A DNA stretch of 64,000 bases. It comes from Crambe crambe (taxonomy: Eukaryota > Porifera > Demospongiae > Poecilosclerida > Crambeidae). The notes beneath the pieces were generated by a model. The model saw only the letters and a list, made by a program, of their open reading frames with translations, was not told the origin of the DNA and ran no database searches. Position 1 is the stretch's first letter. The number at the start of each line of letters is the position of its first letter. The stretch is from NCBI GenBank assembly GCA_963924555.1, contig OZ004591.1, positions 7,192,001-7,256,000 of the forward strand, read 5' to 3'. The position numbers and the translations under genes were made by a program. Shown piece by piece: positions 12,173 to 22,190 of the stretch.

Positions 12173-12240
12173 TGTTTTTGTAAAAATAAAATTATAACAA
12201 AAAGTGGGTGTGGCTCAGGTGACATCCCAGCTGAATGGTC

Positions 12241-14144
12241 ATGGAGATGGATTATGTACACTTCAGACCAGCTACAGAGAAGGATGTTCCTGCTTTGCTG
12301 TGGCTCATACAAGTAAGTGTAGCTAAGCTCCTTGTACCAAACTGCTAGGTACCTTTTTTCCAGCTTTACACAGAAGATAGAAATGAACCAGATGCTTTGA
12401 AGATTGGGGAAGAAAGTAATTTTTTAATGGATCTTTGCTGAATGAGCTACTTATTCTTTTTATAGCTCTCTTACGTGATGGATTTGGGGAGAAGTGTTGT
12501 TTTAGAGTGATACTAGCAGAGTTGGTTGGTGGGAGGAGCCCCAGTGAAGACCCTGGACCTGTTGCTGACCCTCCTCCACTGTCAGCTAGCATGCAGAAAG
12601 ATGAACGTTTGATTGGATATGCACTCTATTACTTCACCTACTCGACATGGCAAGGACGTGTCTTGTTCCTGGAGGACCTCTTTATACGAGCCCCTTATAG
12701 GAGTAAGTTAGTATTGGATTTTAGCCTCATTATTTTAGTGGGTTCTCCCAGATAAAGGATATGGAAGGGCCTTGACGAGGGAATGTTCTAAGGTAATAAT
12801 AAATGCTAAGTAGGGTGTTGAGTAATACTATGAATTGTGCAGGTAGCTGTGGAGAAGGATTGTTGTCGTATGGCATTGCAAGTGTTGGGCTGGAATACAA
12901 AGGCCTTGAGATTGTTTGAGAGAGTTGGAGGAGAATGTCTACGCGAGTGGTGGAGTGTGTATCTCTATAAACCAAATTTGCATAAATTGGCTAATCAGGA
13001 TATGAAGGAAGCATGTACTGCAGAGAAAGTCCACTTCAGACCAGCTACCAAGAAAGACATTCCAGCAATACTGTGGCTCATACAAGTAAATATAATCAGT
13101 CATGGCATGGCCAGCCATCCATTTGTGATATACTACAGGTTCTTGCAGAATATGAGAAAGAACCACATGCCTTGAAGATTGGGAAGGAAGGTATAGTATG
13201 TACATGGAAAAGGGACCAAACGTACAAGTTTGTGACTGATTTAGGTTTTAGCAGTCAAAATGAGTCTAGGCATCATGCTGAATGCTTAGATTCTCATAAA
13301 ATATCGGACCATTTTTTTCAAAGTCTATAGCTAGTAGCCTTGGTAAAATGGCTGAAATTTTTTTGTAACTGATTTAGGTTTTAACAGTCAAAAGTGAGTC
13401 TGGGCATCATCCTGAGTGCTTACAGGTTCACATTTGATATTCAGAACAAAAAATGTACATGGGTGATATCTGACTTCACAAAAAATAACATTTGAAGCAG
13501 AAGTATTCATGTCTGCTTTCCTTGGCAAGAGTTGCTCTAAATGGTTTCTTCATTGATCACTATGGATTGGTAAACTTTATTTTAGAGCTGTTGCGTGATG
13601 GATTTGGAGAGGACTGTTACTTCAAAGTGATACTTGCAGAGTTGGATGTAGACAGCACTCCCATTCAAGAACCTATTTCTGATACTTCTCTCCCGTCAGC
13701 AAGCATGCAGAAAAATGAACGATTGATTGGATACGTGCTGTATTACTTCAACTATTCAACATGGCAGGGACGTAGCTTCTATATGGAGGACCTTTTCATA
13801 CGAGAACCATACAGGAGTGAGTTATGTTCAGCCACACATAGTTCATCTGTTGATTCCAGCTTTCCTTGTGTGCAGATAGAGGGTATGGAACAGGGCTAAT
13901 AAGAGCATGTGCCAAGGTAACCAAGTGCTAGTCAAGAATGCTCTATCATTACGCACACTGTTATATATAGATTGCCAAGGAAAATGACTGCTGTCGGATG
14001 ATGTGGATAGTGATTTACTGGAATAAAAAGGCCCTTGACTTGTATGAGAGGGTTGGTGGTGAGTATGTGCAGGAGTGGCTCCTTGTGCACATGTACAAAT
14101 CAAACCTTCACACATTTGCTACTGGTGATTCACCACAAAATTGA
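12241..14144 (+). CDS. Double-domain SSAT2-type GNAT acetyltransferase, copy C
   Basis: Nine exons (12241-12312, 12364-12415, 12466-12702, 12752-12792, 12843-13085, 13139-13190, 13586-13816, 13876-13916, 13971-14144) give 380 residues. It begins 68 bp after the previous stop. It is the most divergent of the three: the acetyl-CoA loop of domain 1 reads NKGYG, the inter-domain linker is shorter (NQDMKEACTAEK) and the final helix ends YKSNLHTFATG. The third exon has two extra codons relative to copy A, caused by a GGA/CCT expansion. The intron between exons 6 and 7 is 395 bp, far longer than its counterparts, because it holds a dispersed repeat. The stop lies 33 bp from the end of the convergent profilin gene. 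A second in-frame Met lies 6 bp upstream. Confidence 0.88.
13225..13438 (+). repeat. Dispersed intronic repeat, copy 1 (with internal duplication)
   Basis: Inside the long intron of SSAT-like copy C, two related segments of about 60 bp (roughly 13231-13290 and 13364-13424) share ACTGATTTAGGTTTTA, CAGTCAAAA and GAGTCTRGGCATCAT. The segment between them (AAGTCTATAG...TAGCCTTGGTAAAA...GCTGAAATTTTT) plus the second unit reappears on the other strand at 28041-28140. It has no coding capacity. Confidence 0.75.
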
Positions 14145-14177
14145 CTGTGTAATTATGGGAACTGTTGTATTATTAAT

Positions 14178-14675
14178 CTATAGTTTATGTTGTATAAGGT
14201 AATCTGCTAATTTTTCCATGACAGAATTACAATTTCCTGGTTGAATGCCTGACCCGTAAGTTCCTATCAACATTGCCTTCTTGGATTTGACAATGCAGAT
14301 GCCAGCATTTGCCCCCTTCCTCCCATAAATAGAACGTCCTTCTTCACAGCGCAAGAAAATGTAGTTTTGGCCTCCTACTTTGATGCCTCCTCTCCTTACA
14401 GCTGCACTATCACCCATCATGCATGCCAGTAGTCTTGATACTTCTGAGGGGTTCACCTATATATAGTTGATATCAGGTCCTCACTTCAGTCAGCTAGCTA
14501 GCTAGCCTAGCTATTACAGACATACATTGAAGTTTTTTGAAGCAGCCCACTGAACTCCATCCAGGCCGTATATAGCAGCATCTGTGACTTGTCCAGTAAG
14601 TAACAAAGCCTTGTCAATGTAAGCTTGCCATTTCTGTTTCTTTGTTCTTTTATCTGGTTGTTTACTGATATCCAT
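14178..14675 (-). CDS. Profilin
   Basis: Actin-monomer- and polyproline-binding cytoskeletal protein. Two exons (14526-14675, 14178-14456) give 142 residues. N-terminal helix KWQAYIDKALLLTGQVTDAA with the profilin WQAYID signature, then VQWAASKNF. The second exon has GGQNYIFLRCEEG, SIYGRKGANAGICIVKSKKA and the C-terminal helix VMEKLADYLIQHKL. The frame is open to an upstream Met at 14700-14702 (nine more residues). The shorter start fits known profilin lengths better, though even it leaves about 14 extra basic residues (DKRTKKQK) before the WQAY motif. Downstream of exon 1 the intron carries a short CTAG-rich repeat (about 14490-14515). Confidence 0.93.
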
Positions 14676-14767
14676 TTCGTAGGCACTCAGCCCCGCCCAC
14701 ACTAGTAGTTGGTGCGCTCTATAAAGAGTATTTTCACCCTGTCAACAAAATCAACATCACGTCTCAG
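14676..14767. promoter_or_regulatory. 92-bp divergent spacer profilin / EIF4E2
   Basis: Head-to-head starts. A CCCCGCCCAC GC-box-like stretch lies at about 14691-14700 on the plus strand. It is otherwise featureless. Confidence 0.35.
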
Positions 14768-15786
14768 ATGGATTCAGCTAACAAAGAAGATAAAAACGCA
14801 GAAACACCGCCTGATAATAAGATTCAAGTCCCCACAGCTAAGGTTAGTGTGTTTGAGTCATGAGATTTGTCGTTAAGAGGTCCTTGTACAGACCTGTGGA
14901 ACGTTGGTGGCCCCAGCTGTTCATGAAGGGGAAAACCGTCTCCAATACTCCTATTCAGTGTGGTTCACACAGAGAACGCGTGGTTCAGTTTCTGCTACTC
15001 CTTCTGATTATGAAGATAACATCAAACTAGTTGGCTCTTTCTCCTCTGTAAGATTGATGATGTGAAACAGTACTAATTTTACTTGGTCATGTGACACATA
15101 CATGCAGGTAGAGCAATTCTGGGCTCATTATTGCCACCTCACCAAGCCCAGTGACCTCCCCTCCCACTGTGACATCCACCTCTTCAAGATGGGCATCAAA
15201 CCCATGTGGGAGGTGGGCATAATTATATAGACAATATTAGTTGTTGTCAGAGTAATAATCATGTGTTATTATAGGATGAAGCCAATAAGAGTGGTGGGAA
15301 ATGGATCGTACGTTTGAAGAAAGGAATAGCATCACGATGTTGGGAGAACCTGGTACTTGCATCCTCTAATTCTGTACTTTGAATGGATATTTTGTGTCCT
15401 ATTGCAGCTCCTGGCCATCATTGGTGAACAGTTTATAGTTGGCAATGAGATTTGTGGTGCTGTGATATCTGTCAGAACCAGTGAAGACATCATCTCTCTC
15501 TGGAACAAAACAGCCAGTGATTCTACCATTACTGTGGGAATTAGGTAAGGGGTCCTCAATCATCTTTTATGTGACAATGGTTGTATTTGGGGCACATTCA
15601 TTTTAGAGACACCATGACTAGGGTTATGAGTCTTCCAAAAAACACTGTCATCGAATACAAAGCTCACAACATCAGTTTAAAGTAAGTAATAAAGGCTTTC
15701 TCATAAATCTTTGAATAAGAATAATAATTATTGGTTTCATTAGGGACAAGTCAAGTTTCAGGAACACTGATGTATTTGTACGGTAG
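14768..15786 (+). CDS. EIF4E2: EIF4E2 / 4EHP cap-binding protein
   Basis: 4EHP binds the mRNA m7G cap without eIF4G and represses translation. Seven exons (14768-14842, 14892-15047, 15108-15212, 15275-15352, 15408-15544, 15607-15681, 15744-15786) give 222 residues. Class II traits are clear: [12 protein letters not shown] (Tyr where class I has Trp at the first cap-stacking position), [71 protein letters not shown]. The C-terminus ends NTDVFVR shortly after the conserved [11 protein letters not shown], slightly shorter than the human protein. SPO11 ends 87 bp downstream on the opposite strand. Confidence 0.96.
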
Positions 15787-15873
15787 CCAATTTGAGTAAA
15801 CCTAGTTCTGTATCATAACTTGACCTCATCAATAACAAATTCCAATGGTATCCATGATTCTCTTCCTCTTGAA

Positions 15874-17305
15874 CTAAAAATACTTTTTGCAGAGGATTTT
15901 TCGTATGATGGTGTTTTCAAGTGAATCTAGCTCTCTGGTGGAGATGTTGACTGCTTCTATTTCAGCCTTGACCCTGGCTTGGTTCATGAGTTCCACTTCC
16001 CTGCTGTATGCTGGCTCCATCATCAGTTGTACTCTGGACCTAATTGCTGTGAAGACCCTATTATCCGAGGCTGTCCACTGCTGTAGGGCAGATGGGTCCA
16101 CCTTGGGACGATGGTCATCGTCCATTACATCGGAATGGTGTAGTCCCAACCACTTGATGTCTACTGCATACTCGTGTGCTTCCAGTCCCATCCTAGTTGA
16201 CCCAAACTTGTAGGTCAGAAGGATCTGGACTCCATGAGGATTGTAGTCAAACAAGCCAACAACAGGGAGCTCCAGCTTAGAGGAAAGTGTTTTAAGGACT
16301 GCCCGTACACTGAGGGGTGGGTAGCCACACCCAGTAACCAGCACACATGGGAGGCTGTCCCACAAACGCTGACCACACAGGTATGTGAATACTGCATCTT
16401 TCTCCACCACCAAAATATACCGTGCTCCAAGAGATTCAAATTGGACTCCCTGTATGCAGCCAGGAATCTGGAAAGGTGTCTTCATAAATAATATATACCA
16501 CATTGTTACTAACCTACCCTTTTCCCACTAGTTGAAGTGGAGCAGTCAACTGGTTCCGCCCCCTCCTCCTACATAATGATTATTATATAAGCATCAATTA
16601 ATCTAATTAATTAATGGACCTTCCATAAGAGACAGCCTGCAATGGCTCCTGAACTGCTGGCACAGATTCCCAGAGAACAGCGTGCACATCCAGTCAGGGC
16701 AACCACATCTACAGAAATAATAATAATAATAAAGGCTTTTTAAAAAACCCTAAGAATCATGATCAAACCTTGAAGGGTATTGTTGAATTCTGATTGACTC
16801 TTAAAGTGTTGGACCAGACAATAATATGCTTCTCTCTGAGTAATTAGTTTCCCTTCAAGTAACAACCTTTGGACAAGTGCAATCACTTGCCAGACTGCAA
16901 TAATAAGAATTGCTATAAGAATATAATTCAGCTAGTGGTATCAATACACTGACTCTTAGCGTATCTTTCAGACCCTATCCCTTTTTTGCCAAAAAGTGTC
17001 TTGATTGTTTTCCCTTTGCCAAGATGGGTGTGACCCTTGGTGTCCCTAATCACATTTCTCTCTGACCTGCATGTCTAAACAAATAACCCATAAAAAATGA
17101 ATCCAATTAAACCCACTGTTGCAATTATAATGTCAACAAGTATGATTATCATTATTCTAACCAAGTGCAGAGCTGGGTCTTCTCCACTAGCTACAGCTTC
17201 CAAGAGCTCAAGTGTGACTCCTTCTATAATACATAATGTCTCTGCTTTAGAAGTTACTTTAGCATCAGCAACTTCTTCTGCCAGATACCCACCATCCATT
17301 GCCAT
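15874..17305 (-). CDS. SPO11: SPO11, meiotic double-strand-break transesterase (TopoVI-A family)
   Basis: SPO11 makes the DNA breaks that start meiotic recombination. Six exons (17162-17305, 16954-17074, 16769-16894, 16620-16708, 16518-16568, 15874-16467) give 374 residues. Winged-helix part: ERYAKIWQVIALVQRLL, then ITQREAYYCLVQHF; the second Tyr of the pair (residue 113) matches the DNA-attacking tyrosine. Toprim part: RYILVVEKDAVF (metal-binding Glu), LVTGCGYP, FDYNPHGVQILL, YKFGSTRMGLEAH, WLGLHHSDV. In the last metal motif the order is Asp-Tyr-Asn rather than Asp-x-Asp. The first exon is acidic and little conserved, as in other animals. All internal junctions keep phase, so the gene appears intact. 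Confidence 0.94.
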
Positions 17306-17480
17306 GGAAACGACCCTGAATTGATCTTTCTGATCTGCTTGACACGTGTTGATGAAAAATTCATTTTTATAGTGTCATGTTTATGGTGAAGAAGAGATGC
17401 GATTAGTAAGAGTACCGCTGTTCTCCTCGCTCACCCTAGCTAGATCCAGTACCAGATGAGCCACTGCTTTCTATCTAGAC
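17306..17480. promoter_or_regulatory. 175-bp divergent spacer SPO11 / NT5DC-type gene
   Basis: Head-to-head starts. No core promoter element was recognised. Confidence 0.35.
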
Positions 17481-19874
17481 ATGAAGGTGGGAAGAATCTT
17501 GAGCAATTCTACGAATACATTATCACTATTACGCTTGGGAGTGGCACTGAACTCCTTCAGAGCTAGCTCTAGTGGCAGCAGAGAACCGAGACATAGACTT
17601 GCAAGCGAAGGTCGGGCGAGTTCGTCCATTTCAGGGGTGCTGCCATGGGCCATACAGCCAGTGGTCAACCTGCAAGACCTAGAGGATGGTGATCTTGTAC
17701 AGGAGTCACTTCCTTTAGAGGCAAGAGTCACTCAGATCAAGGCCACCATAGAGAAGAAGCAGCAATCCTATTTAAGTGTGTAGCCAAGTTATTATTAAAA
17801 GCTTGATGTGTCATCACTCATTTGCTATGCAGATGAATTGCAAAAATTTCACAGCAATGAGCATGCTGTCTTCACCAACAGCGAGTTCTCACTGGGTCAT
17901 ATTAATGTGTATGGGTTCGATTTTGACTACACTCTAGTACAATATGGCAATGAAGTTCACAAGTTTGCATATGAGCAAGCAAGGGATATGTTGATCAAGA
18001 AACTAAATGTGAGTAACGGGTTCCTGCATGTAGTAAACAATGATTATATAGCAATATTTACCACCCACTAGTACCCACCCACAATGAAGGGGTTAGTGTA
18101 TGACCCTGATTTTGCTATTCGTGGTCTTCACTGTGATAGTAAGAATGGCCTCCTCATGAAGATAGATGCATACAATCACATCCAACCAGGATCTGTGTAC
18201 AGGTGAGCTCCACATACTCTCAGTACTCGAGTATATACATGTGCTGGCTATGTATACAGGGGTCATTCTGATGTCAAAGTTGAGGAGCTGTTTGAGTTGT
18301 ATGGAGGACTGCATGTACCCATGCATGTGATGGACAACCTCCCCACCACTTCTAAATGGAAACTAACACACTTCCTGGACATGTTTTCCATCCCTGAGGC
18401 TACGCTATTTGCTGATGTCAGCCAGGTGAGGTTGATTTCATCTGTGCGTTATACATTGTGGAATAGTGAAACTATTCATTTGCAGTTTCTATTGGAGAGA
18501 AACATTAGTTATGATCCTGAGAATCTGTTTGAAGATGTCCAGAGAACGTTTTATAATTTGCATATTTCTGGTCAAATTCATAATGAAATAGCATCTGATC
18601 ACGGTGAGTGGAACTTACAGGTCTTCCTTGTGACCAGGATGTGATTTGTGTGGTTTCTAGAACGATACTTGTTGCCAAACTATCGGCTCACTGACTTCCT
18701 GCACAAACTGAAGAATGCTGGGAAGCAACTCTTTATTATCAGTAACAGTCCGTACTGGTTCATGTGAGTTTCATACTCCAGAAAGCAATTAGTGAGATTT
18801 CTTGTTATATTTTTATTCAGAGATGCACTCCTGAAACATCAGCTTCACTCCAAAAGGTGGTCTGATTTATTTGATGTCATTATTGTTGGGGCAAAAAAAC
18901 CAAGCTTCTATAGTGACTCACATCGGCAAGTCTGTCCTTTATTTAGACCAAGTAGAATTGAATGTTACCCCAAATAGACTCATTAGGCTAAGCTGAAGTC
19001 TATGGTTTGTTTATAATTGCATTATGCCCACTCAGGCCATTTCGTTGTTTGAATTCCGAGTCGATGACACCGACATGGACTAAAGTGACTGAGCTGGTTC
19101 CTGGGAAAGTGTACCAACAGGGAAATGTCAAAGACCTTGTGGAGATGATGCAGTGGCAAGGGAAAGGAGTACTGTATTTTGGTGACCATGTGTTCAGTGA
19201 CCTTGCAGTGAGTTGGACTATGTTGTGTGATTGTATGAATGGACTGTGGAATTGCAGGACCCTATCCTTCAACAAGGCTGGAAGACAGGAGCTATCATCC
19301 CAGAGCTCGAGAAGGAGATACAACATGGCAAGGATGAGGAATTCAAGTATAATTTGTCCTGCATGCTAGCACTGGAGAGTGTTTTAAAGGGACAGGTTTG
19401 TCAATGCTTGGGGAGATGGAGGGAGGCCATAAGAATTCTCTCCAATTGCTTCTAGAATGTGACTACACTTGATGAGAAGTTGGTGAGTGAATGGAAATCT
19501 GAACGAAACAAGGCCAGGTCTGTCAAGTAGTTGGTTGTATAGAGAGGAAGTCAGTATTGACATAAAGTAGCAGCAGCACTTTGCATTGCCCTTGGGCTTT
19601 TGTAATGGGTGGAAGTATTCTTTACAAGTGTGTCGTGTGCAAGTATGATTATAATTATTGTTTTAGACGCCATTTGAAGGAGGCTCATAACATCAGGTTT
19701 GGCAGTGTCTTCCGTACTGAAAAGAGTCCCACGTACTTCAGCAGACGTCTTGCTTCCTTTTCAAATCTCTACACATCTTCCCTGGAGAATCTGCTCCAGT
19801 ACCCCCTTAATCATACTTTCATCCCAAGAAGAGCTGCCCTACCTCATGAACCTGACTTGAACTTTGACCTTTGA
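17481..19874 (+). CDS. NT5DC2/3-type HAD family 5'-nucleotidase domain protein, probably mitochondrial
   Basis: Eleven exons (17481-17775, 17833-18008, 18072-18202, 18260-18425, 18486-18603, 18661-18763, 18821-18925, 19036-19207, 19258-19395, 19456-19517, 19667-19874) give 557 residues. The N-terminus is Arg/Ser/Leu-rich with no acid for 35 residues, like a mitochondrial presequence. HAD motifs are in order: nucleophile YGFDFDYTLVQYG, motif II FIISNSPYWF, motif IV VLYFGDHVFSDLA. Family-specific stretches are PPTMKGLVYDPDFAIRG, PFRCLNS, KVYQQGN and GWKTGAIIPELEKE. The C-terminus (SVFRTEKSPTYFSRRL) matches cN-II-like proteins. The intron after exon 7 has a GC donor (|GCAAGT); a GT alternative breaks the frame. 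The substrate of NT5DC proteins is not established. Confidence 0.93.
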
Positions 19875-19936
19875 TCCATTATCAAATTTTATTTTCATAC
19901 ACAAAATTAATTTTAAACAAATTGCTCTGTTAGTGG

Positions 19937-21686
19937 TTAGTGGTAGGAAAATGTCCAAGGTCTTGTGATTTGAGGTCCTTCATAGTCCATGTATGTTGGC
20001 AATGGACGGTGGATTGGAGAGACAATTGGAGGAAGGAAGCTTTGGCTCTTTGTCTCCAGATCTCTGTCATAGTTATCCTCACTATCTGCCAGTAGATTGG
20101 AAGTGGATCCAGTGCGAGAGGCAGCAGTACTGGAGAGGAATGAGCGAGCGTGCAATGGGTCTCCCCACTCTGAGGATGTGGGACTAACCGCTCTCATGTA
20201 GCCACCACTCTTGCGTATTCTTTTCCCATGATCCTTTGGTTGAGTAAAGCTATTGTTTCCCTTCTCTTCTCCTCGCTTGTTATTTACAGACTCAAGTTCA
20301 TTTCTTTTCTGTTGAATGCTGCTATCTTGCAATTCTCTGTGTTTTGCCTGTGTGTGTTCTTGTTGGTCTCCAGTAGAGGAGGTGTTTCCATCATTCTGGT
20401 GCTTGCCTTCTGTTGCTCCATGTAGTTGACCACTCATTCGTGTGTTACTATTATCATGGCCACCGGCTCCTTCTCCACCCATGGTCTTACTTTCATCTAA
20501 CTGTAGATCCCGAAATCCCTGGATTCCTTTCCCACCATTCCTACTTAAGCTTCCTATCCTCTCTTGGTTCGTTAGTACCCTATCACTTGCTATAATGTCA
20601 AAGTTAGATGAGTTCTGGCCGCTATTTCCTGTTCTAGATGATTGTTTAGTTTTCATCTTTCTCACACCCCTTCCCTCTGCAGTGGTACCATCGGCTGTTG
20701 CTTCAGATGTGGTGGAATCTTGTTCTCTCTTCTTCCTTGTCCTCTTCTTCTTTTCCTCTTCTTCAGTCTTCATCTCAGTAGCAAGTCCTCCACCTACCCC
20801 ACCCTCTAGGTTGCCACCAATCATGCCTCTCCCTTTACTCCCTGCACTGTCACTGCTTGCTTCATCAGCTCCATCTCCCCCACTGATATCCCACACTTTG
20901 TGTAAATCTTTTCCAGCATTTTTCTTTGACTTGTCTCTTCCATCATGCTCACCAGAATGGTCATTGCTTCCTCCAGTAGTACTGTCATCATCAAGCTGAA
21001 AGGTAATCCTCTTCTTCTTCTTGGTTTTTTCTGCTCCTTCCTCTCTTTTCAGACCCCATTTTGCATCTCCTGAATTATTTCCACTGTGGTATTTTGTTTG
21101 TTTGATGATTGAGAATTCATCCCTTTCAAATGTGAATGGATCGTGGTTACGATCTCTCTCGTTAGGTTTAGAGATTTTTGAAGTTGCTTCTCTTGATGTT
21201 ATCGACTTGTTTGTTTCATTGGGATCTTTGCCAGTGTGCCACAGACCTTCTTTGATCAAACGTGCTAGCTCTTCATCGCATGGGAAGGAACTGATACCAT
21301 ACCAATGATCTCTACACCTTGGACAGTGGAAACGTGGTATATCCACTTCACCTGAGACCCAGTCTTGTTTCACGGCCTGAAAAATAATCATGTATTTGGC
21401 AGCAGATCACTCAAAAGCACATACCTTGGTCTCAACTCCTAAGGTGTTGCAAGAAAGAAGATTGCCTAGTTTCTCCACTGTTCCCTGATCTTCAAAGTCG
21501 TCATCAAAGAAAGAGTCTAGGGACTCGCAGTCTAGATTTTCAGTACCAAAGAGGTCGGAGTCCAGGTTGGGTTGACTGGAGCTTGAGTGCATGTCAGGGT
21601 ATCCCTTAGCCACCCAACCATGTTTAGAACTGTGACGCATAAACACATGACCAGAGAGAGGACGCACAGCTGAACTGGGTCTCTGT

Positions 21687-21717
<31 letters not shown>

Positions 21718-21951
21718 ACAGTAGCTCTAGCTATTAACCCCATGCAAAAGGCCTACTTTTGCTTGTGGATTTAGTCCCTGGCGTGAGACTGGTCTGGAAT
21801 CCAATACTTGGGAGTCATGTGGTGCAGGAATCACTCCCCTGCTTGGATGGTATGTTTTACTTCTGCTGAGCTCATTGGATTTGAGGTGGCTACTACTAGG
21901 CCTGATGCTGGATGTCCACCGCCTCTGTAGCAGTGCACTCTGAGATTTAGT
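19937..21951 (-). CDS. Unrecognised acidic/low-complexity protein with FHCPRC motif (5' end unresolved)
   Basis: Three exons are supported: 21757-21951 (or to 21924), 21425-21682 and 19937-21376, together 630 residues. The long last exon has one 480-codon frame, which chance does not explain. The best-looking part spans the second exon and the start of the third: SSKHGWVAKGYPDMHSSSS, an acidic SLDSFFDDDFEDQG, then FHCPRCRDHWYGISSFPC and a helix ELARLIKEGLW. After this the chain is polar, with runs of Lys (KTKKKKRITF), Glu/Lys and Gly, and ends with a Pro-rich tail (THE last residues are RPWTFSYH). Four cysteines/histidines at the FHCPRC site could bind a metal, but one such cluster is not enough to call a finger. 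I do not recognise the family. A possible first exon near 22030-22077 (MQLPLIIAVLHL) cannot be joined in phase. Confidence 0.65.
21687..21716. repeat. (G)30 homopolymer at a splice acceptor
   Basis: Thirty consecutive G on the plus strand, i.e. poly-C on the gene strand. It lies immediately before the CACAG acceptor of the second supported exon of the unrecognised minus-strand gene and takes the place of the polypyrimidine tract. The length may be imprecise in the assembly. Confidence 0.9.
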
Positions 21952-22190
21952 CTACCACGCAGAGATAAAGCAAGAAAGATTATAGAGTTACACAGAGTTT
22001 ATAGTAATTATAAATCACCTTTCTTATCATATCTGTGTGAATCATTCTTGAGGTGCAAAACAGCAATTATGAGTGGGAGTTGCATGGGAGCCCCTCCCTC
22101 TATGAGCCCGAGCTCGCGTGGTAACCACGTGGTTGCACATTGTACATTCTAGCTATCAGCCCTGAATATCTATGCAGCGACTAACTAGAC
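21952..22190. promoter_or_regulatory. Divergent region before the SLC19 transporter gene
   Basis: 239 bp that should hold the undefined first exon of the minus-strand gene and the promoter of the transporter. A perfect E-box CACGTG sits at 22126-22131 inside the inverted repeat GTGGTAACCACGTGGTT. Nothing else was recognised. Confidence 0.35.

Noticed and set aside
13013-13330. Plus-strand ORF across exon 6 of SSAT-like copy C
   Set aside because: Different frame from the GNAT chain; the in-frame exons with canonical sites explain the region.
20442-20999. 185-codon plus-strand ORF, hydrophobic/Ser-Pro-rich
   Set aside because: Complement of the Lys/Glu/Gly-rich exon of the minus-strand gene; no splice context of its own.
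21687-21716. Poly-G run as a G-quadruplex regulatory element
   Set aside because: A homopolymer at an intron end is better explained as an expanded pyrimidine tract or assembly artefact; no further evidence.
22030-22077. First exon MQLPLIIAVLHL... for the unrecognised minus-strand gene
   Set aside because: Its only donor is phase 1, while all candidate acceptors downstream are phase 0; left unresolved.
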